A stretch of 64,000 bases of DNA from Brevibacillus fulvus. GTDB lineage: Bacteria; Bacillota; Bacilli; Brevibacillales; Brevibacillaceae. The notes beneath the pieces were generated by a model. That model saw only the letters and a program-made list of their open reading frames with translations, ran no database searches and was not told where the DNA came from. Where the stretch lies: positions 310,001 through 374,000 of the forward strand of contig NZ_JAFBEB010000002.1 of assembly GCF_016908525.1 (NCBI RefSeq), read 5' to 3'. This document shows positions 24,875 to 33,166 of this stretch, one piece after another. Both the position numbers and the translations under genes were made by a program. Position 1 is the stretch's first letter, and each line of letters opens with the position of its first letter.

Positions 24875-25390
24875 TTACGTATCCAGTTTAAAAGTAAATT
24901 TTGGGTGTTGATAAATCAGCTGAAACTCGTCGCGTTCCAGCAGATTTTGGTATAAGTCTTCGGGAGAAAACAGGAAAAAATCGTTGCGAAAGGTAATCTG
25001 GGCCCCGTAATAATAGGCAAGCCATATCAATTTGGAACAATAGATCCCCGTCCACGGGTCGTAAAGCGGTGAACTGGAGGAAACGGAGTAGACGGGTTCA
25101 TTTTTGCCCTGTTGCAGATTTTCTTGGTACGTTTTCAGATAATCCAATGCGCAATAGGCGACGCGTTCGCCCAATTCCTTTGAGACGGGCCGGAACTGGA
25201 CATGGATCGGATGGACGCGTAAAAAATCGCTGATCGGCACTTTTCGGATAAACGGCAACTCATCTGTCGCTTCGACGAGAAACTGCGAATCGGCAACGAG
25301 GGCAGAATGCCCCATATAGCCAATCGGAATTGGCAATACATTGTCGCAGGCGATCAAAATATCGCCGGGTGCAAAATTTCGCTCTGTCAT
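24875..25390 (-). CDS. Permuted papain-like peptidase/amidase (YiiX/C92 type)
   Basis: A 171-residue protein with the circularly permuted NlpC/P60 fold of the YiiX/YaeF group. GDILIACDN near residue 9 leads to the catalytic His in GYMGHSALV, and the catalytic Cys is in WTGIYCSKLIWLAYYYG near residue 115, giving the permuted His-then-Cys order. No signal peptide is seen. Members cleave amide or ester bonds in peptides or lipids, and several in Bacillales are tied to the cell wall. GGAGGTGAGG precedes the ATG. It is a single gene. Confidence 0.82.
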   Translation of the reverse strand: MTERNFAPGDILIACDNVLPIPIGYMGHSALVADSQFLVEATDELPFIRKVPISDFLRVHPIHVQFRPVSKELGERVAYCALDYLKTYQENLQQGKNEPVYSVSSSSPLYDPWTGIYCSKLIWLAYYYGAQITFRNDFFLFSPEDLYQNLLERDEFQLIYQHPKFTFKLDT

Positions 25391-25441
25391 GCTACCACCT
25401 CACCTCCATCGTATTCAGGCGTTCCCCCAGGTGTCAGCAGT

Positions 25442-25471
25442 AAAAAAACTCTTCTCCGATCGGAGAAGAGT
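25442..25471 (-). terminator. Terminator of the chemoreceptor gene
   Basis: ACTCTTCTCCGATCGGAGAAGAGT is a perfect 24-base palindrome-like stem. On the minus strand it is followed by T7. Confidence 0.93.
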
Positions 25472-25494
25472 GGGGAAAAACAGCTAAGGAGCGA

Positions 25495-27486
25495 TTACAT
25501 AAGCTTAAACTTTTGCACAGTTTCTTGCAGTGTATCCGCCAGCAGGTCAAGATTTTTCGCTGACTTGCTCAGCTCGGAAAGCGTCGAAGATTGTTCCGTC
25601 AGGGAAGCGGTCATTTCTTCCGTTGAAGCGGCCGTTTCCTGTGAGAGCGCAGCCAGCTGGGTCATTACTTCGGTAACGCCCACCGAAGATTGTTCCATGC
25701 GTTGGGTGGCCTCAGATACATTGCGGGTGCTGTGCAAAATGCCATCGAGCGCGGCCACAATATTATGCAAAAAGAGGGAGATCTGCTGGAACACTTCCGT
25801 TCCTTTTTCCGCCTCCGTTTTGCCATTCAGGATAAAAGTTACCGCCGATGAAGTCTCCTGGCGAATTTCATGAATGACAAAAGCGATTTCCTCGGCTGCC
25901 TTTTCGGACTGTTCCGCCAGTTTGCGCACCTCATCGGCTACCACGGCAAAGCCTCGACCGGCTTCTCCGGCTCGGGCCGCTTCAATGGCCGCATTGAGCG
26001 CGAGCAGGTTGGTTTGACCGGAGATTTGCGTGATCATGGTCACCATTTGCTCGATTTTGTGCATCTTTTGTTCCAGCGCAACGATCTGATTCGCCGATTG
26101 ATCGGTCGTTTGCCGGATCGTCTCGATTTGCTCGTTCGCGGCTGCGATTCCGTGCAAGCTTTGTTTGGCCTGGCCATCCACATTATCGGTCAATTTCTGC
26201 AAATCGCGCATTCTCTGGTGAATGCTGGAGATTTCTTGATGCAGCCGATCCATCTCCCCCGCGGCATATTCCACTTGTGAGCTTTGGTTTTCATTGCCGC
26301 TTGCCAATTCAACCATCGCCGCCGAAATATGCGTGATACCATCGGAAATGGAAGCAGAGCTGCCAGTCAGCCGGGAAGACGCTTCGGCAACCTGATTGCT
26401 GTTTGTCTGAGCTTGCGTCAACAGGTTGCGCAAATTGTCAATCATTTCATTGACATGAAGCCCCAATTGCTGAAATTCCATTGCCCGGCTTTTGACAACC
26501 AGTTTTTGACTCAAGTCACCTTGACTGACACGCTTGGTTAAATTTGTAACCAATTGAAGAGTGCGGACAAAATAGCCGGACAAGACAAACGTCAACAGCG
26601 CTGCCAATAAAATAATGATCAGACAGCTGATCGCTTTATTCAGGAGGAGCTGGTTGATTGCCTGACTGATCTCTGAAGCGGGCAGCTGCACGACTACGCC
26701 CCAGTTGACCCCGTTCATCGATGTGGGAATGGACCGATAGGAACCGAACATATCAATCCCTTTGGAATCGATCCAGGTGCGTGATCCGCTTTCGCCCTTG
26801 ATAGCGCCGGCGACCGCTTTATTGTCCGTAAAGCTGATCTGTTTGATCACAAACTCGTCAAACTGCGGATGGGCGATCACGATTCCTTGTTGATCGGTCA
26901 GGTAGGCGAAACCAGCCTTCCCGGGATGGACATCGTTGATCAAGCTTTGCATATTGGACAAGTCCAGATTGGCGCACAGTGCGGCGATGACTTCTCCTTG
27001 TGCATTTTTGATCGGATAGGACATTGTCACGGTCGGACGATTGGATGTTTTGGAAATGTACGAGCTGCTAATAAAAATATTTCCCTTGATTGCCTGTTGG
27101 AAATAATCTCGATCGGAGCGATCGCCATTTTGTCCGCTGCCGTTGCGGGCGATTTGCATGCCGGTTTTATCGATCACCGTAATCAATTCAAAGTAAGGCA
27201 TTAACCGGGTCGTTTTGTTCAACATTTCGGATTGCTGCTGCGGATCGCCAGACACAATGGCGGGATCGGCGGACAAACTTTGCAAGGCGATATCGGCATC
27301 GTGAATGCGGTTGGCGATCATCCGGGTAATATCCTCGGCGAGTATGGATGTTTGCTCCGTATATCGGTCAACCGTGCTTTGCCGGCTCTCCCGGTAGGAC
27401 AGAATCGTCAAAGAAATAGCGGTAATCAAAACGATGGACAGCATAAGGCAAAGTAAAATGGTTCGAAAGCGGAATAAACGTATCAT
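25495..27486 (-). CDS. Methyl-accepting chemotaxis protein (dCACHE, HAMP)
   Basis: A 663-residue transmembrane receptor. TM1 is at about 9-29. The extracellular part resembles a double-CACHE ligand-binding domain ([20 protein letters not shown] is typical). TM2 ([20 protein letters not shown]) is followed by a HAMP domain and the MCP signalling domain with its conserved hairpin tip [20 protein letters not shown], then [18 protein letters not shown]. It signals to CheA/CheW to control flagellar rotation. dCACHE receptors often detect amino acids; the ligand here is unknown. It is monocistronic, with a terminator directly behind. Confidence 0.95.
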   Translation of the reverse strand: MIRLFRFRTILLCLMLSIVLITAISLTILSYRESRQSTVDRYTEQTSILAEDITRMIANRIHDADIALQSLSADPAIVSGDPQQQSEMLNKTTRLMPYFELITVIDKTGMQIARNGSGQNGDRSDRDYFQQAIKGNIFISSSYISKTSNRPTVTMSYPIKNAQGEVIAALCANLDLSNMQSLINDVHPGKAGFAYLTDQQGIVIAHPQFDEFVIKQISFTDNKAVAGAIKGESGSRTWIDSKGIDMFGSYRSIPTSMNGVNWGVVVQLPASEISQAINQLLLNKAISCLIIILLAALLTFVLSGYFVRTLQLVTNLTKRVSQGDLSQKLVVKSRAMEFQQLGLHVNEMIDNLRNLLTQAQTNSNQVAEASSRLTGSSASISDGITHISAAMVELASGNENQSSQVEYAAGEMDRLHQEISSIHQRMRDLQKLTDNVDGQAKQSLHGIAAANEQIETIRQTTDQSANQIVALEQKMHKIEQMVTMITQISGQTNLLALNAAIEAARAGEAGRGFAVVADEVRKLAEQSEKAAEEIAFVIHEIRQETSSAVTFILNGKTEAEKGTEVFQQISLFLHNIVAALDGILHSTRNVSEATQRMEQSSVGVTEVMTQLAALSQETAASTEEMTASLTEQSSTLSELSKSAKNLDLLADTLQETVQKFKLM

Positions 27487-27648
27487 TAGTCCATCTCCAA
27501 TTTTTTGATTTTATACGCACATATACCCTTCCTTTCCTTACATCAAACCGGGAACGCCAAATAGCACGGGGGATTGGTTTTTTGTTTGCAAATGCAGCAA
27601 ATGGTATGATATACCAGTGGAAACAAGTTGTACGTCAGGAGGAAACCC

Positions 27649-28680
27649 ATGCAACCGACAAAAAAATGGCTGCAAAACATCGTGTTCTCCATGTTAGTCG
27701 CCATGCTGGCAAGCGGCTGCCAGCTTTTTGGGAAGCAGCAGGGAAACGGAGAAAGCAGTCCGCCGCCTGCAACACCGACGGTTCCGTCCGATCAGGCAGA
27801 GCACCCGCCAACAGCAGATCCTGTCCTTTTTCCTGACATCCCACGGGAGATTACGCTTCCGCCCGGCGGCAAGCTCGATTTGCCGCAAGTGAACGGATTA
27901 ACCTACGCTTCAACGAACCCTGACTTGCTGGCTATTGGCCAGGATGGTTTGGCGATTTCGGCGGATGCCAAGACCGGTCAGCAAGCGATCCTGAGAATGA
28001 AGCTGGCAGGTGAAACGAAAGAGACCGTGGTGAAAATAAAAGCCTCTTTGGGCGACACGATAAAAACGGTGAACGGCATACCGACCGTGACCAATCCGGA
28101 AGATTTGAGCGTAGTTGTCAACAAGCAGCGGTCGCTGCCGCCAGGATATGTTCCGCAAGATCTGGTGGCACCTAATGTGCCGTTCAGCTTCCAGGAAAAA
28201 AGCGAAAAACGCTTGATGCGGCGGGAAGCAGCGAGCGCTCTGGAAAAAATGTTCGCGGCGGCGAAAGAAGAGGGCGTCACCTTGCTCGGGGTTTCTGCTT
28301 ACCGCTCAGAGGCGACGCAAAAGGGGCTGTTTGCCTATTATGTGGAAACCCAAGGCTTGGAACATGCCGAACGGTTTAGCGCGCACCCTGGTAAAAGCGA
28401 GCATCAGACAGGCTTGGCCATTGATGTTTCCGGTCGTGATGCCGCTACCAGATTGGAACAAACCTTTGCCGAAACGATAGAGGGAAAATGGCTGGCCGCC
28501 CATGCCCATCAGTTTGGGTTTATTATCCGCTATCCCAAAGGAAAAGAGGAAATGACCGGCTATGCGTATGAACCGTGGCATATCCGTTATGTAGGAGTGA
28601 ACATGGCCAAAGAGATCGCCGAACAAGGCATTACTTTGGAACAATACTTTGCCGATTCGCTCCCTGTCAGCGGAAAATAG
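27649..28680 (+). CDS. VanY-type D-Ala-D-Ala carboxypeptidase lipoprotein
   Basis: A 343-residue lipoprotein with lipobox MLASGC (Cys24). A Pro/Ser linker and a small beta domain (about 70-145, ITLPPGGKLDLPQ to TVVKIKA) come before the VanY/LAS zinc peptidase domain. Catalytic motifs are SAYRS, SEHQTGLAIDVSG (zinc His and Asp) and EPWHIRYVG (Glu, His). It probably removes the terminal D-Ala from peptidoglycan stem peptides at the outer membrane face. AGGAGGA precedes the ATG at 27649. No vanXH or vanA genes are nearby, so housekeeping or sporulation wall trimming is more likely than glycopeptide resistance. Confidence 0.92.
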   Translation: MQPTKKWLQNIVFSMLVAMLASGCQLFGKQQGNGESSPPPATPTVPSDQAEHPPTADPVLFPDIPREITLPPGGKLDLPQVNGLTYASTNPDLLAIGQDGLAISADAKTGQQAILRMKLAGETKETVVKIKASLGDTIKTVNGIPTVTNPEDLSVVVNKQRSLPPGYVPQDLVAPNVPFSFQEKSEKRLMRREAASALEKMFAAAKEEGVTLLGVSAYRSEATQKGLFAYYVETQGLEHAERFSAHPGKSEHQTGLAIDVSGRDAATRLEQTFAETIEGKWLAAHAHQFGFIIRYPKGKEEMTGYAYEPWHIRYVGVNMAKEIAEQGITLEQYFADSLPVSGK

Positions 28681-28714
28681 CGGGAAAGTCAGCAAAAAAC
28701 GAGAACATACGAAA

Positions 28715-28804
28715 CTAAAACATATAGATCAGCCCAACCATGGCGAGGATGCTCAAGACTGCAATCGTGATGATTGCCGCAGTTTGTCTGGTGCGAGCTT
28801 TCAT
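28715..28804 (-). CDS. 29-residue single-pass membrane peptide
   Basis: GTGGAGG lies 9 bases before the ATG at 28804 on the minus strand. The peptide starts with a basic MKARTRQ and continues as one hydrophobic helix (ITIAVLSILAMVGLIYMF) to the stop. Layout resembles tiny stress-related membrane peptides of Firmicutes such as Prli42 or DUF4044 proteins, but the sequence match is not clear enough to name it. The strong ribosome site supports a real gene. Confidence 0.6.
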   Translation of the reverse strand: MKARTRQTAAIITIAVLSILAMVGLIYMF

Positions 28805-28860
28805 GTCGTTTACCTCCACTTTTTTCGCTTAGTATCCCCAATTCCGGCCGGAACAAGCGA

Positions 28861-28902
28861 AGAAGAGGCATTGCAACAATTTTTTGCTGCAATGCCTCTT
28901 CT
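28861..28902. terminator. Perfect 15-bp hairpin between two tiny genes
   Basis: AGAAGAGGCATTGCA at 28861-28875 and its reverse complement at 28888-28902 enclose a 12-base loop. It lies between the minus-strand genes at 28929 and 28715. The A/T flank is weak, but position favours termination or mRNA end protection. Confidence 0.6.
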
Positions 28903-28928
28903 GTTCCTGAAGTATTTTACAGGGAAGC

Positions 28929-29021
28929 TTAATCGCAACTGCGACGACGGCGGGCTTTCACCAATAAACGTTGACCAGGTCTTAACACAACGGTGATCGT
29001 ACGACGGCGGCTACTACTCAT
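28929..29021 (-). CDS. 30-residue arginine-rich peptide
   Basis: AAGGGGGGTGA is 4-5 bases before the ATG at 29021 on the minus strand. The peptide has an Arg-rich start (MSSSRRRTIT), a short hydrophobic centre (VVLRPGQRLLV) and a second Arg cluster (ARRRRSCD), with 9 Arg in 30 residues. Such composition suggests nucleic-acid or polyanion binding, or a coat-type packing protein. I do not recognise it. A hairpin follows directly. Confidence 0.6.
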   Translation of the reverse strand: MSSSRRRTITVVLRPGQRLLVKARRRRSCD

Positions 29022-29176
29022 GATGTCACCCCCCTTGCTGTACAGTTAATGTATTGTATGATCGGAAGACGAGGATGGTCTGGACAAGTGTTACAGGTTA
29101 AATTAACCAAATTTCCATCGGCAGGTATTTAACTGGAAATCCGGACGCAGGCGACAGCAGTCCGCAAGAAAATTAT

Positions 29177-29205
29177 TTGACTTTTCACTTTTATAGGTGT
29201 AGAGT
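29177..29205 (+). promoter_or_regulatory. Sigma-A-type promoter of the aminotransferase gene
   Basis: TTGACT, 17-base spacer, TAGAGT; the start codon is 36 bases further on. Confidence 0.5.
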
Positions 29206-29241
29206 TTAGGCAAAAAAAGAGAAGAATCAGGAGTGTTTACT

Positions 29242-30438
29242 ATGGCTGTACGATATGCAAACCGAATGAATTCACTGAAAGCCTCAGAAATTCGCGAGAT
29301 TTTAAAAGTCACGGAAAAACCGGAAGTAATTTCCTTTGCCGGCGGTCTCCCAGCCCCAGAATTGTTTCCCGTTGAGGAAATGAGAGAGGTTGCGTCCCTC
29401 GTCTTGGCGGAAAGCGGCAGACAGGCACTTCAATATGCAACGACAGAAGGCTTTGGCCCGCTTCGTCAAAAACTGGCAGACCGGATGAATCGCAAGTTGC
29501 AAACCAACGTGACGGCCGACGATATTTTGATTACGAGCGGTTCGCAACAAGGGCTTGATTTTACCGGAAAAGTATTTCTCGATGAAGGCGATATTGTACT
29601 TTGTGAAAGTCCGTCTTATTTGGGGGCGATTAATGCTTTCAAAGCGTACGGACCGAAATTTGTGGAAGTGCCGACAGATGATGAAGGTTTGATTAGCAGT
29701 GAATTGAAAGAAATTTTGGAAAAAGTCCAACCAAAATGCATTTACGTTATTCCCGATTTCCAAAATCCAACAGGGAGATCTTGGACGCTGAAGCGCAGAC
29801 AAGAGTTCATGGAAATCATCAATCATTATGAAATTCCGGTCATTGAGGACAATCCATACGGCGAGCTGAACTTTGAAGGGGAGATTTTGCCGTCATTGAA
29901 ATCGATGGATACAAAAGGCTTGGTTATCTTTTTGGGCACCTTCTCCAAAATTTTCTGCCCGGGTTATCGGATTGGCTGGGTTGCGGCGAGCCAGGAAATT
30001 TTGGAAAAATATATTATGATCAAGCAGTCGGCAGATTTGCATACTTCTTCCATCAGCCAACGGGAGATTGACAAATACTTGGAATTATACGACATTGATG
30101 AGAATATTGCCAAAATTAAAGAAGTTTACCGTAAACGGCGTGATCTGATGCTTGCCGAAATGGAAAAGGAATTCCCGGACAATGTGAAATTCACTTATCC
30201 GAAAGGTGGATTGTTCACATGGGTTGAACTGCCTGCGCACGTTGATGCTCGCGAAGTGTTGCTCAAATGCGTGGAAAACAATGTGGCATTCGTGCCGGGG
30301 GGCTCTTTCTATCCTAACGGAGGAAACGAAAATACCTTCCGCCTGAATTATTCCAACATGCAAGAAGACAAAATTGTCGAAGGCATTCAGCGTTTGGGCA
30401 AAATTTTGCGCGAAGTGTTGCAGCCCCTTCCACAATAA
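29242..30438 (+). CDS. PLP-dependent aminotransferase, class I/II (LysN/aminoadipate type)
   Basis: A 398-residue fold-type I aminotransferase. The ISFAGGLPAPELFPVEE start, YATTEGFGPLR, ITSGSQQGLDFTGKVF, DFQNPTGRSW and GTFSKIFCPGYRIGW (PLP Lys in the SK pair) are typical of the 2-aminoadipate/kynurenine aminotransferase II and LysN group, which accept several amino acids (branched-chain, aromatic, aminoadipate). ATG 29242 has CAGGAG upstream and is chosen over a GTG three codons earlier. It is a single gene with its own promoter and terminator. Exact substrate is not readable. Confidence 0.92.
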   Translation: MAVRYANRMNSLKASEIREILKVTEKPEVISFAGGLPAPELFPVEEMREVASLVLAESGRQALQYATTEGFGPLRQKLADRMNRKLQTNVTADDILITSGSQQGLDFTGKVFLDEGDIVLCESPSYLGAINAFKAYGPKFVEVPTDDEGLISSELKEILEKVQPKCIYVIPDFQNPTGRSWTLKRRQEFMEIINHYEIPVIEDNPYGELNFEGEILPSLKSMDTKGLVIFLGTFSKIFCPGYRIGWVAASQEILEKYIMIKQSADLHTSSISQREIDKYLELYDIDENIAKIKEVYRKRRDLMLAEMEKEFPDNVKFTYPKGGLFTWVELPAHVDAREVLLKCVENNVAFVPGGSFYPNGGNENTFRLNYSNMQEDKIVEGIQRLGKILREVLQPLPQ

Positions 30439-30479
30439 GACCGACGAAATTTTTCCCAAAAGACCGAATAACCGAAGAA

Positions 30480-30512
30480 GTCACCTTCCTGATCAGGAGG
30501 GTGACTTTTTTT
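30480..30512. terminator. Terminator between aminotransferase and HipA-like gene
   Basis: GTCACCTTCCTGA and TCAGGAGGGTGAC form a 13-bp stem with almost no loop, then T7 on the plus strand. The right arm carries the stop codon of the convergent HipA-like gene, so one sequence serves as coding end and terminator. Confidence 0.85.
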
Positions 30513-31347
30513 CGGTAAGCGACTTGTTGGGCAGCGCCGGTTCAGCGGACTTCGCCTTCCTTTTACGCAGGGCGATTTTTTTCTTGTAACGGAGCCAGCG
30601 CAACATCATATGACGGATTCGTTTTTGCCGGTAGAGCAACAAGTCCCGGATAAAAGACCGGATCGATGGGCTCAAATATTCCTCGGGAACCGTATCGAGC
30701 GCCTCGTCGATGACCGAACTGTCCAACTGCTCAATTTTGGCAATCATCGGCTCCAAATCGCTCTTGGTAACGGTTAATCGTGGGTACCCCCCGGAGTAGT
30801 AGAAGAAGCGGCGGGCGCGACGCCAATGCGGATGATTCCACGGATATTGCTTCCACCTTTTTGCGGGGCCATACAGGGAGTGGCCATGATCGATCAAGTA
30901 CCAGTTGTATTTACTCGAGTCGTGATCGCGGTATAAAATCAGGTTTCGGCCAGCGCGGTCCGTATTGAGAATCCAGGCATCAAAAACAACAAGCTGACGA
31001 AGCAAGTCAAGATGATTCACATAGCGCTCCGGACTACGTCTTACCTTGGGATGGGCTTTGTCCCATCGTACGACTCGCTCCGCATTCGCCCGCACAGAGA
31101 CAAAACCGTGCCGAATTTTTCCGGTGGGACTCATGATCGTTGCCGGTTCCATATCCGCAACAGGAAATCCCAAATGCTTGGCTAAGTACGCGGCGACAAA
31201 TTCGTTTACAATCATTGGGCCGGCATGGAACCACTGGCGCTGTGTCGCAAATTTGAAATAGCCGCGCTCACCCTCCTGATTTTCCACCAGCCAAACGTGG
31301 CTGTGCGGGCGCTTTCGCCAAACCTTCTGACAATTCCACTCACTCAT
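30493..31347 (-). CDS. HipA-like kinase-fold protein
   Basis: A 284-residue protein matching the stand-alone HipA-like (PI3/4-kinase-related) domain found in many Firmicutes. VNEFVAAYLAKHLGFPV, VFDAWILNTDRAGRNLIL (catalytic Asp and Asn) and WYLIDHGHSLYGP (metal-binding Asp in place of DFG) are the kinase signatures. The tail is strongly basic (RYKKKIALRKRKAKSAEP). There is no HipB-type DNA-binding partner beside it, so a toxin role is doubtful. The ATG at 31347 is about 13 bases after GGAGG; a GTG at 31362 is possible. Substrate unknown. Confidence 0.75.
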   Translation of the reverse strand: MSEWNCQKVWRKRPHSHVWLVENQEGERGYFKFATQRQWFHAGPMIVNEFVAAYLAKHLGFPVADMEPATIMSPTGKIRHGFVSVRANAERVVRWDKAHPKVRRSPERYVNHLDLLRQLVVFDAWILNTDRAGRNLILYRDHDSSKYNWYLIDHGHSLYGPAKRWKQYPWNHPHWRRARRFFYYSGGYPRLTVTKSDLEPMIAKIEQLDSSVIDEALDTVPEEYLSPSIRSFIRDLLLYRQKRIRHMMLRWLRYKKKIALRKRKAKSAEPALPNKSLTEKKSPS

Positions 31348-31581
31348 GGTGAAGAAGAACACCTCCTCATCAACCCGAGGTTTCCTACCAGTTTATGGGA
31401 CTTCCCCCCATTTTGCCTGTGTACTTGTACGTGAGCCAAATGTGTAAAAGTACTTGAGCAACCGTTGAACGGGAAAACACCTCTTGACGGGGAGAAGCGA
31501 ACTTGTCAAAGGAGCAGGAGCTTTTCCCAGAAAACGGATAATTTTTGCAATTTCGACTTTAAAAAAGCGAGAAAAAACTAC

Positions 31582-31610
31582 TTGCCAATAAAAAAAAGTT
31601 GAGCTATTAT
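31582..31610 (+). promoter_or_regulatory. Sigma-A-type promoter of the marR gene
   Basis: TTGCCA, 17-base spacer, TATTAT. It lies within the 420-base non-coding stretch 31348-31767, which otherwise holds only the two palindromes listed next and no supported gene. Confidence 0.65.
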
Positions 31611-31625
31611 ATTCCATGCCGACGG

Positions 31626-31640
31626 TAAAGTTTTACTTTA
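31626..31640. promoter_or_regulatory. Palindromic operator 1 before marR
   Basis: TAAAGT-TTT-ACTTTA, a perfect inverted repeat placed about 16 bases after the -10 box, where a bound repressor would block transcription. It shares the core AAGTTTTACTT-like pattern (AGT-TTT-ACT) with operator 2. Confidence 0.6.
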
Positions 31641-31729
31641 AAACTATTTGAGCATCAACATAATGTACGAAAGAGATAGTCCCAGAATTAAAATAGCATT
31701 CCGGCGCTTGAACTGCGTTTCCTTTATCG

Positions 31730-31748
31730 TTTATAGTTTTACTATAAA
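31730..31748. promoter_or_regulatory. Palindromic operator 2 before marR
   Basis: TTTATAGT-TTT-ACTATAAA, a perfect inverted repeat 20 bases before the marR start, with the same AGT-TTT-ACT centre as operator 1, about 105 bases apart. Confidence 0.6.
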
Positions 31749-31767
31749 AATATTTGACGATAAAGGT

Positions 31768-32211
31768 ATGGGTGATTCCGTGGAAAATGATACGCGGCAA
31801 CGGCAAATTGAGGACGTTTCGAAACATTTCTTTAAGATCTCGCAGTATTTTCTTCGACAATGGCTGGAAGAAGAGAATGAACGGTTAAGCGCCAAACAGT
31901 TTATACTACTGCGTGCATTGTTTGAGTTAAAACGTTGCACCGTATCGGAACTGGCTGCCGAGATTAATTTGTCAGCAAGTGCGACAACGATCGCTTTAAA
32001 TAAGTTGGTCAAATCCGGTTATGTCCATCGGGTCCGTTGTGAAAATGACCGCCGAGTCGTCTGGGTGGAAGTAGCACCGGAAATCATTCCTTATATCAAT
32101 CAGTTGATTGATAGACGACGGCAGATCATGGAACAGCTTTTGGAATCGTTAACCGATGAAGAATTGGCTCAATTCAAAATGTGCCTGCAGAAAATGAAGA
32201 TGACTACATAG
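31768..32211 (+). CDS. MarR-family transcriptional regulator
   Basis: A 147-residue winged-helix regulator: helical dimer part, then AKQFILLRALFELKRCTVSELA, recognition helix NLSASATTIALNKLVKSGYV and wing VRCENDRRVVWVEV (the DRR wing signature). MarR proteins usually repress their own promoter and respond to small phenolic or oxidant ligands. Two palindromes with the same centre lie upstream, fitting autoregulation. The start could be ATG 31768 (AAAGG close by) or GTG 31780. A small secreted-protein gene follows 111 bases later and may be in the same regulon. Confidence 0.9.
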   Translation: MGDSVENDTRQRQIEDVSKHFFKISQYFLRQWLEEENERLSAKQFILLRALFELKRCTVSELAAEINLSASATTIALNKLVKSGYVHRVRCENDRRVVWVEVAPEIIPYINQLIDRRRQIMEQLLESLTDEELAQFKMCLQKMKMTT

Positions 32212-32322
32212 CACCCTTGAAAGGGGGGATGCAGCGAATTTTACCTCGCTGTGTGCAAGTAACGCTTTCAAGCAAACCAGAACGATTAGATTTAACAAGT
32301 AGAGATAGGAGTGTTTTCTATT

Positions 32323-32547
32323 ATGAAAAAATTGAACGCTATGTTCGCTATTGCTTTAGTCGCTTCGCTTGGTTTTGTAAATTCGGCTGCTGCGAAAACA
32401 GATGACGATGATGCCAACACTTACAAAGCCGAACCTGTTTTTGCCATCTGGCAAAATCCGGTTTTCCAAGCACAACAACCAGCTCCAGCTGCACCAGCTG
32501 ACACCACCTCTTTCCAATTTGTTCCGGAAAGCCCAGACAACGACTAA
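32323..32547 (+). CDS. Small secreted protein, unknown
   Basis: A 74-residue precursor with a clear Sec signal peptide (MKKLNAMFAIALVASLGFVN) and an SAAA-K cleavage site, leaving an acidic, Pro/Ala/Gln-rich mature peptide of about 47 residues (KTDDDDANT start, then QPAPAAPADTTSF). GATAGGAGTG precedes the ATG. It has no cysteines. I do not recognise it. The strong terminator that follows is shared with a convergent gene. Confidence 0.75.
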   Translation: MKKLNAMFAIALVASLGFVNSAAAKTDDDDANTYKAEPVFAIWQNPVFQAQQPAPAAPADTTSFQFVPESPDND

Positions 32548-32567
32548 TTTACATCCGTATCATATAG

Positions 32568-32601
32568 GAAAAGGCCTTCTCCAGTTGGGGAAGGCCTTTC
32601 T
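32568..32601. terminator. Bidirectional terminator
   Basis: AAAGGCCTTCTCC pairs with GGGGAAGGCCTTT across a short loop, with A/T-rich flanks on both sides. It serves the secreted-protein gene (plus) and the Gln-rich gene (minus). Confidence 0.85.
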
Positions 32602-32603
32602 GC

Positions 32604-32930
32604 TTATCTTTGCTGCTGCAATTGATAGGAAGCGGTTTGCACGGCGCCGTATGGACTAACGGAACTAACCAGCTGTTGTTCCATTTGTTCGCACAGATTG
32701 AGCACCTGCTGGAGCCGTTGCATGGCAACTTCATGTCCTTGCATCGCTGCCTGGATCGTTTGGACGGCTTGAGTTTCCCGTTGCACCAGTTGTTGCAGAA
32801 GAGAAGCATTTTGTTGTTCTTGCTGCAACATGTTGCGGTAAACCTCATTGGATTGCGCCGTTTGCTGCAGCAGTTGCTGGGCCAACTGTCTGCATTGAGT
32901 GAGCTGTTGATTCGCATATCCTGTATTCAT
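32604..32930 (-). CDS. Glutamine-rich coiled-coil protein, unknown
   Basis: A 108-residue protein made almost wholly of helix, with about a quarter Gln residues (NQQLTQCRQLAQQLLQQTAQ, LLQQLVQRETQAVQTIQAAM, LCEQMEQQLVSS) in heptad-like spacing. It has two Cys and a tail SYQLQQQR. AAAGGAGGT precedes the ATG at 32930. Gln-rich coiled-coil proteins of this size are frequent among Bacillales spore-coat proteins (a known family trend), but no family can be named here. Confidence 0.7.
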   Translation of the reverse strand: MNTGYANQQLTQCRQLAQQLLQQTAQSNEVYRNMLQQEQQNASLLQQLVQRETQAVQTIQAAMQGHEVAMQRLQQVLNLCEQMEQQLVSSVSPYGAVQTASYQLQQQR

Positions 32931-33019
32931 GGGGAAGAACCTCCTTTTTATAGAATCACTTACCTCGATTATCATTCTTTACTTCCGTTGCTTTTATGCA
33001 AAAGAAAGGATCAGAAAAA

Positions 33020-33166
33020 CTACGGTTGCTTTTTTTCCTGCTCCTCCACCTGTTGCTCGTCCAAGTTGGTGCGGATGCGAATGATCGGACTGTCCGGGGG
33101 CGGGGCGATCACACGGTCGCTTAGTTCTTTAAAGTCGGGGAGAGTGGGTTCCTGTTCTCGGTTCAT
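33020..33166 (-). CDS. 48-residue acidic protein coupled to bpsB
   Basis: AAAGGAGGAAAC precedes the ATG at 33166, which directly follows the TGA of the methyltransferase gene (TGAATG). The product is hydrophilic, with LPDFKELSDRVIAPPPDSP in the centre and a Glu/Gln/Lys tail (DEQQVEEQEKKQP). No membrane part. I do not recognise it. Its position as third gene of the polyketide unit suggests a shared transcript. Confidence 0.7.
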   Translation of the reverse strand: MNREQEPTLPDFKELSDRVIAPPPDSPIIRIRTNLDEQQVEEQEKKQP

